From: Hericium rajendrae
Taxonomy: Eukaryota > Basidiomycota > Agaricomycetes > Russulales > Hericiaceae
Direction: 5' to 3'
Assembly (NCBI GenBank): GCA_033439255.1
Contig: CM065878.1
Span: 5,208,001 to 5,272,000, forward strand
DNA: 64,000 bases
The number at the start of each line of letters is the position of its first letter. Position 1 is the first letter of the stretch. Below are positions 44,581-56,379 of this stretch, in pieces. The position numbers were made by a program, and so were the translations under genes. The notes below the pieces were generated by a model. The model made no database searches and was not told the origin of the DNA. It worked only from the letters and a program-made list of their open reading frames with translations.

Positions 44581-45080
44581 AGGTGTGTCTGCGGTTAGCC
44601 AGAGATTGAGCTACCGAGCCACACCGAGCCACCGAGCCACCGAGCCACTGAAAACCAGATTTTCCAAATTTGGAAAATCAGATTTCAATGTGACACTGGG
44701 CCATTGGGCCACAACTAGCTGACACTGAGCCACACCGAGCCATCACCCACTGAAACAACCATATACCAAGCCACAAAACAGTCAGCACTAAAGCAAGCTA
44801 GCCACAGACCGAGCCAGAGACCAAGCACCAAGCCGCACCCCAAGCCACGGCTGGCTCGGTGGCTCGGTGTGGCTCGGTGGCTCACTGGGCCTTTTTTTTT
44901 TGGCTCGTCTGTGGCTCGGCAGTTCAGTGTAGCTGCACCGAGCCATACCGAGCCAACATTGACAATCGACTGGAAATACTACTCGGCAGCTCAGCGCTCA
45001 GTATCTCAGTAGCTGCTCTGAGCCATATTGAGCCACAATGGAGCCAGGACTAAGGTGTGGCTCAGTGGCTCGGTATGGCT
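44581..45080. repeat. Partial GGCTCGGT element copies
   Basis: 44600-44695 has the core cagattttccaaatttggaaaatc. 44690-44960 is a partial copy in the opposite orientation to copy A (acaactagctgacactgagcc ... ccaagccacggctggctcgg ... gggcctttttttttt). Nested insertions are likely. Confidence 0.75.
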
Positions 45081-47388
45081 CGGTATGCAGTCTCTGTTTC
45101 TCCTCTGATCATGGACATTTGCAGCTCCTAGCATATTTTCACAACTACTGACTCCTGTATCAATCTCACAAGATGCCTCCGTGCATCTGCACCTCGGTGT
45201 AGACCTCGGCCTTGCCCTTTCCGGCTGTGGTTGTGGCGCTCCCATCCTCATGCCCGCAACTGTCACTTACTGTTGACTTACCGTCTCATGCCCACTCTCC
45301 ACCAAAAATATGTTAGGTGCGTGGCGTCCGTGACTGACAGCCTATAATGCCATGCGACTCACACTGTACGTTGTTTTCAGACTCCTCTGCCTTTCTCTCC
45401 TCCTTCTCACTCTCCTCTAGCACATGTCTGTAATCCACCTACACAGGAGGACATGAGAATGGATAAACCCATCAATATTTGCGATCAGCGATAACCGAAG
45501 ACTAGATCTGTGGGTGCCTCAGATTTGTATCATGTGAAATCTCAAGTCCCTCCGATGGCGTGTACCCATACAGATTGGTGTGAGCCATGAATCATTGCAC
45601 CTTATTTCAGAGCAGCCTCTGATCTCTACTCGTGAAACCCAGGATTGCATGCTTGTGCCTTCGCACTGTGACGGCACAGACTCGGCGGTACTTCTCAAGT
45701 TAATTCAAGCATCCTCAAGCATCCTCAAACATCTTCAAAGAATATGTGATGATTCTGCAGCTGTCAGACAGTGCGTCGTGGAACACAGACGAGATGAGCA
45801 TATATGAACAGGTACATCTTCTCGTACTTTCTTAACCACCCATTGCGGGCTGAAGCTCATGTGAGCTAGTATTGACAAAGCATTATGGAGTAGTGGGTTA
45901 TAGTGTTTTAGATTGCTTGGTACATAGTTCAATTCTTGCAAATGATGAGCTTTTTGATCTTTATCTCTGCGAATGGCATCTGTGGAATATACTTAGCATG
46001 GACATTCTTGGGCTGCACAAACTGATTTTGTGCTGCCACCTCAATCATGAAAACCACCGGTCTGATATTTATGGCTTTATGCGATCGGAGGGACACACCT
46101 TATGGCTACCACAAATCCAGATCTCGGGCAACTGGAGACCCCGAAATATTAGTGGCAGCACCTGATCAAATGATTGGCAATGTACACACTTCCAGCGCTC
46201 TTCTAGACCTATGTTATTATCATGCATTCAATTTATATCTTATGTCCTATTTTGCATGAAGTCCACTAAGACTCGAGTCACCATACTTACAGGCATGGCC
46301 CACTCCTCAGAGCAATTAGCAGTAATAGCACTTTCTTGCTGCAAAAAAACATACGCTTTGCCTCCAATATTTTGTATATTGAGAGTTCTAGTACGAATGT
46401 ACTTATATGCAAATTTTGGACATGAAAGTCCACAATTTTGAGGAGTACTGTACTTTTTCGACCACAAGTTCACTCACAATTTGTGATTTGTGACCTCATA
46501 AGTTGTTCAATGAGGTCACGGTTCAGATATGCCGCTAGGACATGGGAGTCAGACATATGTTTGACTGCGCACCATTGTTCAAAACATGTTGAGACATCAT
46601 TGCTGCGGCAGCGCTGTGGTTCAGCGCATCACGTTGCAAATGGTACGCGGACTCCATATTTCATATCATTGGTGGTGATCACAGTGCACTCGAACCTAGC
46701 ATTCTGATGGCACAAATGTTGTCACTTGCTGTTGAAGCTGATCGGGTGTCAGATTTGGCAGATGAACTGGAACCTGATGAAGTTGTTGTCCCCAATCCAG
46801 AGCATTTGAGGCACGGAAAGCAGAGGAAGCTCACCAACAAGAAGTATGCAGACTTCACCAACCACTAGAATGCTGTAAATGCTCTGTTCTGTATGGAAAT
46901 CTGTTTAGGAAATTCTGTCATGTTTCTATGTTCATACCTACAGTATGACATGGGACAAATCAACAGGTAAGTTAGGTTCAAGCACACATGAGATGCATGA
47001 TGAACTTATGGTCAAAAAAGTACAGTAGTACAAAGCATATGCAGCAAGGGAAAAAAAACATTTATGAATTTTTATTTTTATGCTTGAGGCCATCTGAAGC
47101 AAGGGTCAGAGCTAGCATTTATAACTGCCATTTGCATCGTATGTTCATATCTGATATCATCACATAATGAGCCTCAGTCACTCATCCCACTCCTATGACC
47201 CACAGATTGAACCTTCCTTCACCATTCTTCATCATTTCATTCACAGGACAAATTGGGTAGAAGAGCATCAAGCTCCAGACCTGGGTTCATCTCCATACAT
47301 ATTACCTTAGGCAGACTGGGGCATCCTCTGAGTCTTCAATAGCATCAGAGCTGTAAAGCTCATAGTTCTCGAGTTCAACCTCTACTGG
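45081..47388. other. Decayed, AT-rich intergenic DNA
   Basis: Many short frames, no recognised domain. A plus-strand stretch near 46680-46868 reads as a plausible protein tail (LADELEPDEVVVPNPEHLRH ... KKYADFTNH, stop 46866-46868), and 46090-46230 also has a protein-like frame (EILVAAPDQMIGNVHTSSAL). These may be relics of a lost transposase, but I cannot name one. Confidence 0.3.
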
Positions 47389-49946
47389 TCACTCTTCCAA
47401 GTCAGATTCTGTCTCAATGATGATCGGTTCCACCTTGTGCAGCCCCAGGCTGAGCAATGTGTCTTCATGTGCCCCATCTTTTGTGTCATCATCTTGAGTT
47501 GTAGCACACCCTTCCTGGAGGTAGGAGGAGGAGGACACAGAGAGTGGTGTTTCACTTTCATTTGTGTCCAAGTGGTCTTCTTCCCCAGCTCTGCTGGATC
47601 CATGTCCTCCATGGCTTGTGGTCAGAACTCTCATGGGCTGGATGTCCACCACTGCAGCTTTGTTCGATTGGGGCCCCTTCCAATTGATCATTTTTCAAAC
47701 CTTACCCGGAGGCAAGGAGGAAGACTCGGAGCGACGCTTTGTTGTGGTGGGACTTTGGACCACCCCAGCTGACATTGGGTTCTTCAAGAGTGCCATCAAG
47801 AAACCTGAACCGTTGTCAGGTGATGCAAAGTAGACATCAGGCTGAGGACTTGAATGAAGAGGGATACCTGCACCGTAATTGAGGTACAGGTCTTTGTAAT
47901 GCGGGATGTCCTTGACTGACAAGCAGATTCCATGAGATGCAGGGGATCACAAAACACACAAATGGACATCACCTACTGGCCCTGATAACAATATGATGCT
48001 GGCCATGGATGTATACCACTGGAGGATGAGTGAGAAAGCAAGGGTGTGGGAGATGGAGAAAGATGTAAGTACTGCTGGCAGCACAATTGGGCGCAGATGA
48101 GTGGTTAATGAACCGGCTCTTGTTGCCGTGGAAGGTCGCATCGATGACCCAGTCTTTGTTCAAATCGAACACATAGTACCTGTTGAGCAACATTTGATAG
48201 TGACTGGCAGATGAGGGAGGGTCAACATGAGTCCATAGACGGCAGGGCAGGCAGAGCAGGCAGACTGACTGGTGGGCTTCCTCCTGCTGGGAGCCTTTCT
48301 TGACCACATCACCCACATACTCTAGGAGGATGGTGTCAGAGCTAAAACCAGACCTGGGTTGGGACAATGGTGACTTGCCATCGATGATTTCACCAGCCTG
48401 AATGGGCTTGAGGGTGGTGGCACCAAAGCCGCAGTCTGCGTAAGCTGGCCCTCTCGAAATGTTGTACGATAGCTTGCTCATCTTGGTGAGACAGTTGTCA
48501 TTCCCACATCCACTGCATGACAGGTAATAATAAGAGAAAAGAGAGGAGTTGGGGTAGGAGAGTACTACCTGCAGTGGCAGATGCCAGCCTCGCACTGGCG
48601 TCCTTGCTGAATGCAAACACATTCCTTTCCATCAAGAAGACATGCAGTCCCTTCGGAAGTGGGCTGACAGCTGCATCCTTGCCATTGCCGGATACCTCTC
48701 ACATTATCAGGAATGATCAGAACAGAAAGGGCAGATCAAGTGCTCACAGTTTTGGGAACATCTGCAGTCTGAATTGCAGTGTAGGTGATCCCTGAAACAT
48801 AGACATCCAAACCAAGTGCAAGGGCCCTTATGCCAGCACCGATTGCTGAGGGAGGGAAGAGGGAATGAGAGAGTCAGACAGACAGACAGACAGATAGAGA
48901 CAAGCAGAGAGATGATGAGGTCAAGGGGACCGATGGGCAGGGTGGGAAGCAGGCCTTACGGGGAGAAGTTTTTTGCGGTGAAATCACCTGTGGGGACTGA
49001 TGAAAAGGATACCAAAGAGGAGAAGGGAATAAAGAATCACAATAATAATGAGTTGAGGCTTGGAGGGTGAGCATCGGCTTTTTTGAATGTCTGGTCTTTA
49101 GGACAGGGATAGCGGGTTCTCTTGCTATTTTGCCGGCCATTCTGCATGTCCTGTTTTGGATGAGGCACTGAATGTCATGTCGGAGAAGTTGGGGCCACGA
49201 TCCCAGATCTCTGGTCATTGAAGAGGAGGATGATAGGTAAGGAACCAGGACAAAATAGGGCAAAAATGAGAAGGAAGGATCTACACACACCATTTGGCAT
49301 ACAACTCGAGGAGCCCCACAACGTCTTCAGTGTTTTCAAGCCTCCATGGCAGAGTTACAGCAGAGTCAATACTTGTCGTTGTCGTTGGCCTACCTTGCTG
49401 CATGCAGATGAGGAGGACATTCGCAGCAGTCTGGAGGGTGATGATATGGGCTGCAGGAATGAGGGAAGGTGAGCGCAGTCAAACGGAAAGACGAAGCTCA
49501 CCGTCTCGTTCCACGACAGAAAGCAAACCCCAGTGGTCTTCGTCTAAATCGAAGATGCTGGTGGGAATGGGTGCAAGGACAGTCAGGGAAGAAGAGAGGC
49601 ATTGGTGGGGTAATTAGCTTACTTGAATTGAGGGGAGATCATGTAGACATTGGATGAGACATGCTGGTACTCATGCCAAGGCATCTGCCACTGAGAAGAC
49701 ACAGTGAATAGGGGTGAGTGGGAGGGACTGGGGCTGAGAAGATACCTTGTCATGAAGTGGAAAAGAGCTGTGTTCATATTTGACTATGCTTGCGGATGGC
49801 GATAGGCCATCGCTGGTCGGTGGTGCACGAAATGCGATGCGACGCCAGGCTTCATAATGGAAATAATTTTGAAGGAATATTCGTTTCAGGAGAGATGGGA
49901 GGGATTCGTCGTGAGTGGAGGAGGTGGACATGGTCACGGTGTACAT
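47389..49946 (-). CDS. EZH2-like CXC-SET histone methyltransferase
   Basis: A multi-exon minus-strand gene. The N-terminal exons (ATG about 49946, MYTVTMSTSSTHDESLP) give FLQNYFHYEAWRRIAF, WHEYQHVSSNVYMISPQFK, SIFDLDEDHWGLLS and LPWRLENTEDVVGLLELYAK. Near 48830-48540 is a CXC/pre-SET cysteine array: CWHKGPCTWFGCLCF, HCNSDCRCSQNC, GCSCQPTSEGTACLLDG, CVCIQQGRQCEAGICHC. The SET domain follows: GFGATTLKPIQAGEII, LLEYVGDVV, LLNRYYVFDLNKDWVIDATF, GNKSRFINHSSAPNC (cofactor motif), MVYIHGQHHIVIRA and LYLNYG (catalytic Tyr). The CXC plus SET order and wording match Enhancer-of-zeste (KMT6), the PRC2 subunit that methylates H3K27. About 500-600 aa, shorter than animal EZH2. It lies inside a repeat island. 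The C-terminal acidic tail may end at 47389. Exon borders are approximate. Confidence 0.75.
48877..48903. repeat. GACA microsatellite in an intron of the SET gene
   Basis: Uninterrupted cagacagacagacagacagatagaga-like tetranucleotide run between the WHKGPC exon and the upstream exon. Confidence 0.8.
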
Positions 49947-51059
49947 AGCAGCCTGGGCACGTGCCACAATGGTTTCAACAAAGTTGAGAAGAGAAAGGTA
50001 AACCGTGGTTCGATATCAGCAAGGTCATACAAAGAGAAAAGACATTCGACGATTTTCGCACGTATCAAGGGCAGAAGATGGTTGCAGCGTTGCGACTCAG
50101 CGAGGGGTCTGCCGCAATTATGTCACATGTTGTCCTGTCGGACAGCACAAACACGTGACCGTGGCGGCGGGACATCAGTAGGCGAAATCGGTCATAGCCA
50201 GTGCGATCGCCCACCGCAGGCGGGCGAACGAGCTGCCAGGGTGATTTCGGGGCCGTCTCCGGTGGCTGGCCAGGGTTAGTCCTTGGCCGGGTCAAAACCC
50301 TCGACATTTGTGATGCGAAATACCTTCTGAGATGAGATCAAGTGCTTGACCGACCGACAGGCTTGAGGCTTGTCGCTTCACATTCTTGACCGTGTCTGCA
50401 GGTCGTAATTCTCAGTATGTCCTTAGATTGAACAAACTGTGAATCTGTCTACAACACTGCGTGTTAAATACCAAATTTGATCACTGCACTGCATTCAGTA
50501 AGTGCCGCGCTAATGATAGGAGTAGATATCTTGGACATCTTCCTCACTATTTCATCGAGCGCACCGTGCTCGAGCAGCAGACCAACAGTGATTTCCCTTG
50601 TGAGCTCGTCAACTTATGTGCCTCGGTCGTCACACACCTCGCCAAGGACCATTTCGACTGGCCTCATCCTGTAGAAGCTTTACGATGACCTGAAGCTCGA
50701 CCCCCCAACTGACGCAGAGTATATCGTCGAATACCAGGGCGTGCAGCACCTCTACCTTCACACTAGCCTCTGGGCAAAGGGCCCTGATGCTGAGACACCT
50801 TAGCATCCCCATTTTTTCTCTTGCTGTTCTGCTTCCCCTCCGGGCATTTTCTTCCACTCTGCATTGCTCTATTGTAGTACAAGCACATGGCCACTAATAT
50901 ACATGATTTTTCCGTGCTCGAGTGTGCCTGCTGCAGCCGCAGAAAGTCGTCGTCACCGCCGCCGGTCGCCTCCTCCCTTGAAACCCGGCACTGGGGTTGG
51001 TAGGGTTGGTAGGGTTGCAGATCTGCCGGGAGGGGGCCAGATCCAAAAAGGTCACGTGA

Positions 51060-51930
51060 CGGGCTGCAGATGCTGCGGCACGTGCATTTCCAACGGTCGA
51101 AAATCGAGAGCGTTCTGGACATGGAAGTCTGCGTTTTTTCTCGGATGTGGACGCGGACATGGACATTAAAAATCTGGACGTGGACGTCCGCGTTTTTGTC
51201 TGGGGGGTCACGTTTCCCTGATAAATGTGACCCTGGAGTCCGCATTTTCTGTCGGACGGCGGCACGACCTGTTTGAGACAGGAATTTGTGACATACTGCT
51301 TACATCATCAAACAGAGCTACAACCCGCGGGTCACAGCGGGTCATGTCCGAGTAAGAAAGAAGGGTGAAGCTCCTCGCAAAATATTTGCACACAAATACC
51401 TAGACTAGTCATAATCATGCAAGCCCCTGCCCCAACCCAACCTCCTCACCCACCCCCAGCAAACATATACCGGCTAACCCAACCCCAACCCCAACCCCAA
51501 CCCAACTGCCAACCCAACCGCCAACCAACCGCCAACCCAACCGATCCCAACCTCAACCGGCGTGACCGCAAAAGCTACTTTGTGGTATATGCAGTCTGAA
51601 GTCTTATAATTAATCTGAGATCATTGAGATCTCTTAGATTTACTGTCAGTCCAGACTGACAATGGCTAAAGCTAGCCTCAACATCAAGGTTGAGGGCATG
51701 GCGGGCCACAAGGATAGGCCCCGCGGGTCACATCCAGAAAAGGGAGCTGATGTAACTCTGTGACATGCATGTCTCAGATGTCACGTCCGCACTTTTCGGT
51801 GGACGTCCGCATTTTTTTGTCTCTCATCTGTGTTTTGCGTCTGACGTCCGTGCTCAGATCCGACGTGTTGTCCGCGTCCAAGCAAAAACGTGGACAACCC
51901 GAAAAGTTCCATATCCGGCACAATCTGGGG
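51060..51930. repeat. Possible MITE: inverted GGACGTCCGCGTTTTT ends around a CCAACC core
   Basis: Left end 51110-51270 (ctggacgtggacgtccgcgt and tttttgtctggggggtcacg); right end 51765-51900 (tcacgtccgc ... ggtggacgtccgcatttttttg ... tccgcgtccaagcaaaaacg). A weaker inverted pair, gagaca...tgtgaca...tacatca, lies at 51275-51310 and 51745-51780. The CCAACC array (copy 2) sits in the centre. Confidence 0.45.
51440..51585. repeat. CCAACCCAACCG array with anchored 3' end (copy 2)
   Basis: Same design as 21858-21966: CCAACCCAACCG units, then gatcccaacctcaaccggcg, tgaccgcaaaag, a ct-rich gap and gtggt. Shared order and tail indicate one dispersed family. Confidence 0.65.
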
Positions 51931-52136
51931 TCTTAGCGCAGATTGTGCCAGTTACGGAATGTTCTCTCTTAGCGGGAGGGGTTGTTTCAGCCACATCGGC
52001 TTGTTCAGCAAGTCACATTACCGTATCTTCTACATGGCTCGACGCGTCACGCCGACTTGTAAATATTCGTCTGCGCTCTGTGCCTCTACTTGTCAAGCTC
52101 GTATAATGCCTACATTCCTTTGAATTATTCTTAAAC

Positions 52137-53820
52137 ATGTCTAAAACTCCTGCCTTCAAATGGACACAAAGGCAAGCATATGACTGGACCTCACCAGCCG
52201 GTCTCAGTAATATCAAGACACTCATTCAACCATACCTCTCTTTTGAACCTCGCGAGTTTCAAGTCTATGACTCCGCATGCATCCTAAACAGACAGGATGT
52301 CTTCTGTGTATCTGCGACAGGTGACGGAAAATCAGTGCTCATCTACATCCCGGCCTTAGTACGCAAGGAAATGATTCCCATTGTTGTAGAGCCCACAAAT
52401 GCACTCGAAGACAACATGGTAAGTTTGCATGCCCAACGAGATTTAGATACTAATCAGTTTATGTTCAGGTTTCTAGCCTCAAACACAGAGGACTTACGTC
52501 TGTTGTGATCAATGCCGAAGAAATTGAGGTAGCAAAGAAGAAAAACCACAGCCTGTGGAACGAGACCAGGGATGGGCAATACCAGGTTGTTGCATTGTCT
52601 CCCGAGATGCTCAAGACATGCGAGTATGGCACACTCATCAATGATTCATACTTTCGACAACGCTGGGGTGTCTTGGTCATTGATGAAACACACCTTGTTG
52701 ATCACTGGGGTACTGACTTTCGTAAAGTCTACGCAGAAATTTTGACCATGCACTCCCGTGGCCCTGAGCATCTGACCTTTGTCGCAATGTCAGCCACCAT
52801 CGAGAAAGGCCAGCAAATGAACAGGATCCTACAGCGCCTTGGTTATCGTGAAGACACATTTCTTCTGGACAAAAGAGACTATCAGCGTCACAATGTCGAC
52901 TTCATCTTCCGCACTATACAATATACCTATAGCGGCTTCGAATTCCATGACCTCGATTGGCTTGTTCCATGCGATCTGGCCTCTGCCTCTGATGTCCCGA
53001 AGCATATTGTCTACAGCGATACCATCGAGACAGGCCACCAGATTGCCATATATCTTTGGGGACTACTGCCAAGCCACCTGCAAAGCTCTGGATACACGCT
53101 CATTCATCACGCGCATTCCATGAACTGCCCAGAGTGCAAAAGGAGGGGCTACAAGCATTAGGGGAAACAGGAAATGAGCGCACGACTGCGATATTCGTGG
53201 CTACAGCAGTCTGGGAGGTGGGGCTTGACATACCTGATATCGCCAGCGTTATCCTGTTTCTGGCCCCAGCAAGCGCAGCATCAATCGTCCAGAGCGCAGG
53301 GCGGCCAGCGCGCGCTCCAGGGATGCAGGGAGAGGCAATCTTATATGTGAAGAAGACGGAAATCGAGGCGGCGCTGGAGTATGCAAAGCGCGACCCACTT
53401 GACTCACGGCTTCTCGATCCGGGAAATGTGCCTGTTCCTGCAAGCTCAGCAAGATTGGCACAGGCAAATGAAGAGGACAATGAGCAATCAGCATCTACCG
53501 GGGACCAGGATATTGTGGCAGGTGGGGTGGATGTCGATGTTATCGGGCGCGGGCCAGTCACAAACGAGGAGTGCCGAGAGGTCGCACAAGATGTAGTCGA
53601 GTCAGAACGTGTGCAGTTCAAAATCCAAAGAGTCCAAAGACAGGTGGGAGAAAATCTAGGTGGTATGCGCTCCTTCACTACGGAGATTTATGCGAAGATT
53701 GACATTCGAACAGACTCACCTAAAAGCGCCGTTATCAATACAGCTACGTCGTTGGACCCCAGGGAGGACGACAGCATCTCCAAGCTGCACCGAGCCAGAC
53801 ACGTGAGCCAATACCACTGA
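52137..53820 (+). pseudogene. RecQ-like DEAD/DEAH helicase, frameshifted and 3'-truncated
   Basis: ATG 52137; one intron 52419-52468. Motifs: RQAYDW, FEPREFQVYDSACIL (Q-motif-like), Walker A variant SATGDGKS (residues 59-66), DETH box VLVIDETHLVDHWG, motif III AMSATIEKG, HIVYSDTIETG, then a frame change between about 53110 and 53160 (first frame stops at 53161; the other frame, KEGLQALGETGNERTTAIF, carries VATAVWEVGLDIPDI, SIVQSAGRPARA). The order matches RecQ-type helicases common in basidiomycete repeat islands and some subtelomeres. The C terminus reads directly into a GAGCCA repeat at 53789 (ISKLHRARHVSQYH), so the true tail was cut by that insertion. The one-base shift lies in caaaaggaggggc, so a sequencing error is possible for the shift but not for the truncation. 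Confidence 0.8.
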
Positions 53821-54480
53821 ATATCACATACCAAGCCACATAGTGCCAGTACTAAGCTAGCCAGAGACGACCAACACACCCCGAGTCTGCCTGGTGAAAT
53901 CTGATTTCCAGATTTGGAAATCCAGTTTTCAATGGCTCGGCAGCTCGACATGGCTCGGTGTGGCTTATCGAGCTACCGAGCCACTGACCGAGCCAGAGAC
54001 CTAGCCACATGCCGAGCCAGAGACCTAGTTGCACCCCGAGCCATGAGTGCGGCTCGGGGTGCGACGACTATGGCTCGGCGTGTGGCTAGGTCTCTGGCTC
54101 AGTCAGTGCTGGGCTATTTGAGCCCATCATCCTATCTACTATGCAACATTGAGCCACTACTAGCTGACACTAAGCTACACAACCCAACCCACCCACTGAA
54201 AACCACATACCAAGCCACAGAACAGTCAGCAGGCACTAAAGCTAGCCACAGACCAAGCCAGAGACCAAGCCACACCCCAAGCCACGGCTGGCTCGGTGGC
54301 TCGGTGTGGCTCGGTGGCTCGCTGGGCCTTTTTTTTTTGGCTCGTCTGTGGCTCGGCAGTTCAGTGTAGCTGCACCGAGCCATATCGAGCCAGCATTGGC
54401 ATACCACCTTCCTTTTTGAGCAATATTTTACCAACCCATTCTTTTTTGTTCTCTCAATATTTATCCAGCTGAGGAGCACA
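53786..54480 (+). repeat. GGCTCGGT element, copy B
   Basis: Near-perfect reverse complement of copy A (43786-44580): caagctgcaccgagccagac ... gattcccagatttggaaatc-like core ... gagcccatcatcctatctac ... gggcctttttttttttggctc ... ctcaatatttatccagctg. It interrupts the helicase frame on the left. Confidence 0.88.
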
Positions 54481-54600
54481 GTGTTTTGCAGGCTCAGGCT
54501 GGGCCTGAAGCCCAGGGCTTGGGCCTGGCTTTGGTGAGCTTGGGCTGAGGAAACTGGAGGCCCGAGCCTGGGCTTTGAGTAGCAAGTGCTGAACGCTGCT
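54481..54600. repeat. GC-rich GGCTTGGGCCTGG simple repeat
   Basis: Degenerate run caggctgggcctgaagccc / gggcttgggcctggc / ggcccgagcctgggc, similar in kind to 30165-30300. Confidence 0.6.
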
Positions 54601-54772
54601 CGAGCGTGCGAACCGACTTGCCAGTGCATCGCGCTCGTGCTCCGCCTCAGCTTCCTCAATGCATCGCTGAACCTCGTCCTCTTGCGCCACTTGCAGCACC
54701 TCCACCCTCGCGCTCAGCCCTGCCCCCTACCCCGTGCACCCGCACTGACACGCGACTCAGTCTGAGACCTTC

Positions 54773-55470
54773 ATGCCGCCCGACCCCATGCTCGCCGCGC
54801 AGTACAACCTCACGCATGACCCCGTGAACCACGGCGCGGATGGGCCCCTGCGGTACTCGTACCCGCTTGACGTCGGCCCGCTGCATGCACTCGTCGAAGT
54901 CGTGCTCAAGGCATACGACATGCCGCACAACCCCGATCCCGTGCGTCTGAATCAGTACATGCAAGCCTGCACTGTCATGGCTGATGCCAGCACAGAACGG
55001 GGGCAACAGCATCAGCGGCATGCTCGCGGTCACGAGCATCGACCCTGCGACCACCACGCGCAGCTCTGTCGTCTCTGTACGTCGCCCTGCCTCTGTCCCA
55101 CCATGTGCGTGCCTCACGCCCGCAGACAGGCATACTACGAGCTGAATGCACACTGCCCGAATCTGCTCGTCGTCGACGACGTGCTCACGGAGAGGGTGCT
55201 CTTCGCAGAGGAGGGCGCGGAGCTGGCAGCCATTGGCGTCACATACACCCCATGCCGGATGCACGTTCGAGACGTGCACCGCACACGAGGCTGTCCTTGC
55301 TGCGGGCGCGCTCAAGACGCTGCAGCTACTGGTGCAGTCTGGTGAGCGCTCACTGGGTGCGGGATTGTGCGGGCTGATCAATGGTAGGTATCGGGAAGAC
55401 GGAGATATCAGAGCCACTCAGGATTAAGCCTTGTGTCGACCTTCCGGTCGGCAAGAACCTGCGTGAGTCA
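54773..55470 (+). pseudogene. GMC oxidoreductase fragment
   Basis: Successive frames recall the middle of a GMC-family FAD oxidoreductase (aryl-alcohol oxidase/glucose oxidase type): YNLTHDPVNHGADGPLRYSY, LHALVEVVLKAYDMPHN, NSISGMLAVTSIDPATTTRS, RQAYYELNAHCPNLLVV, VLTERVLFAEEGAEL, then in another frame HEAVLAAGALKTLQLLVQSG (the AxGAxxTPxLLxLSG motif) and ISEPLRIKPCVDLPVGKNL. The N-terminal FAD-binding GxGxxG and the C-terminal His/Asn active site are missing, and frames change, so it is a relic or a heavily rearranged gene. GMC enzymes supply H2O2 for lignin decay; the exact subfamily cannot be told. Confidence 0.65.
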
Positions 55471-55639
55471 CAGTGGCTTGTGCTCTACATGGCGAAAGGC
55501 TAACGCACATGTTTCCAGAGTTAAATCTGCTGGACTGCTGCCAAATTTGCATGTGAAGCCTGACGCGACCTGCTCCCGCTTGCATTTTAGACACCCCGTG
55601 TGAGCCTGCCACATAATTCTGCAGTCACTTTATGCTCAT

Positions 55640-56350
55640 GCATGCTTGTACTATAGCCTTTGAACTTCAGACTGAACCATAAAATAGGCATCAGGACTAA
55701 TCTAATGATAAAATCAAATTAAGGACTACAAAATAAAACAAAGGACTATAACATAGAACTAAGGACTACAAAGACAGATTTAGAATCAGAAAATTAGCCT
55801 AAGGACTATAAGATCTATGATCAGACTATGGACTATAAGATAGAACTAAGAACTATAAATATATATTCTAAAATCATTGAACAGACTAATTTGTATATAA
55901 AAAAGGCTACTTGAGTTTTGAATTAAATTATTATAGGATGAAAAAAAAGAGCAGGACAAAACAATAGTAGCTAGTGACAATTAAACTTTCAAGTTGACGC
56001 ATCTTTAGTTGTATAGCCACAAGACCCATATCTAGATTCTCGGTATTTGAGTCATAACAAATCAAATCAAATACTATAAAATTAGCAAAAATAATAGCAT
56101 ATACTTTCAACTCGTATAATATTATAAAATGCAACAGATTTATATTTAAGATACTATAGTATATGAGATGGCAGATATAAGTTAGTAAAGTCTAAAAATT
56201 AGCCTCTGATGTAGTGCTCGGCAATCACTGACATCTAATATTGTAACTCTGCTAAGTATAGTCACTGTGTCGTAGCTATATCACATCAAATGGATTACTG
56301 TGCCACTACTTTAAACAAGCTCTCAAGAATGCTAGCTTATAATCTTTAGT
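55640..56350. repeat. AT-rich GGACTATAA array
   Basis: Units aaggactataa / aaggactacaa occur about eight times in 55690-55860, followed by AT-rich DNA with only short frames. Confidence 0.65.
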
Positions 56351-56379
56351 TTCATTCTATTATTTAAACTTTAGACTGA

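Larger units (their letters stand above)
50300..52136. other. Intergenic with gene relics and MITE-like repeats
   Basis: Contains a short relic frame near 50680-50800 (KLYDDLKLDPPTDAEYIV, then EYQGVQHLYLHTSLWAKG) of unknown origin, the GGACGTCCGCGTTTTT repeats (51100-51260, 51765-51900) and CCAACC copy 2 (51440-51585). No intact gene. Confidence 0.4.

Noticed and set aside
45081-47388. Intact transposase gene
   Set aside because: Only disconnected protein-like snippets, with stops in all frames and no catalytic motif.
51480-51545. CCCCAACCCC runs as telomeric repeat
   Set aside because: The units are CCAACCCAACCG, not CCCTAA, and a unique tail is shared with 21.9 kb; it is a dispersed repeat.
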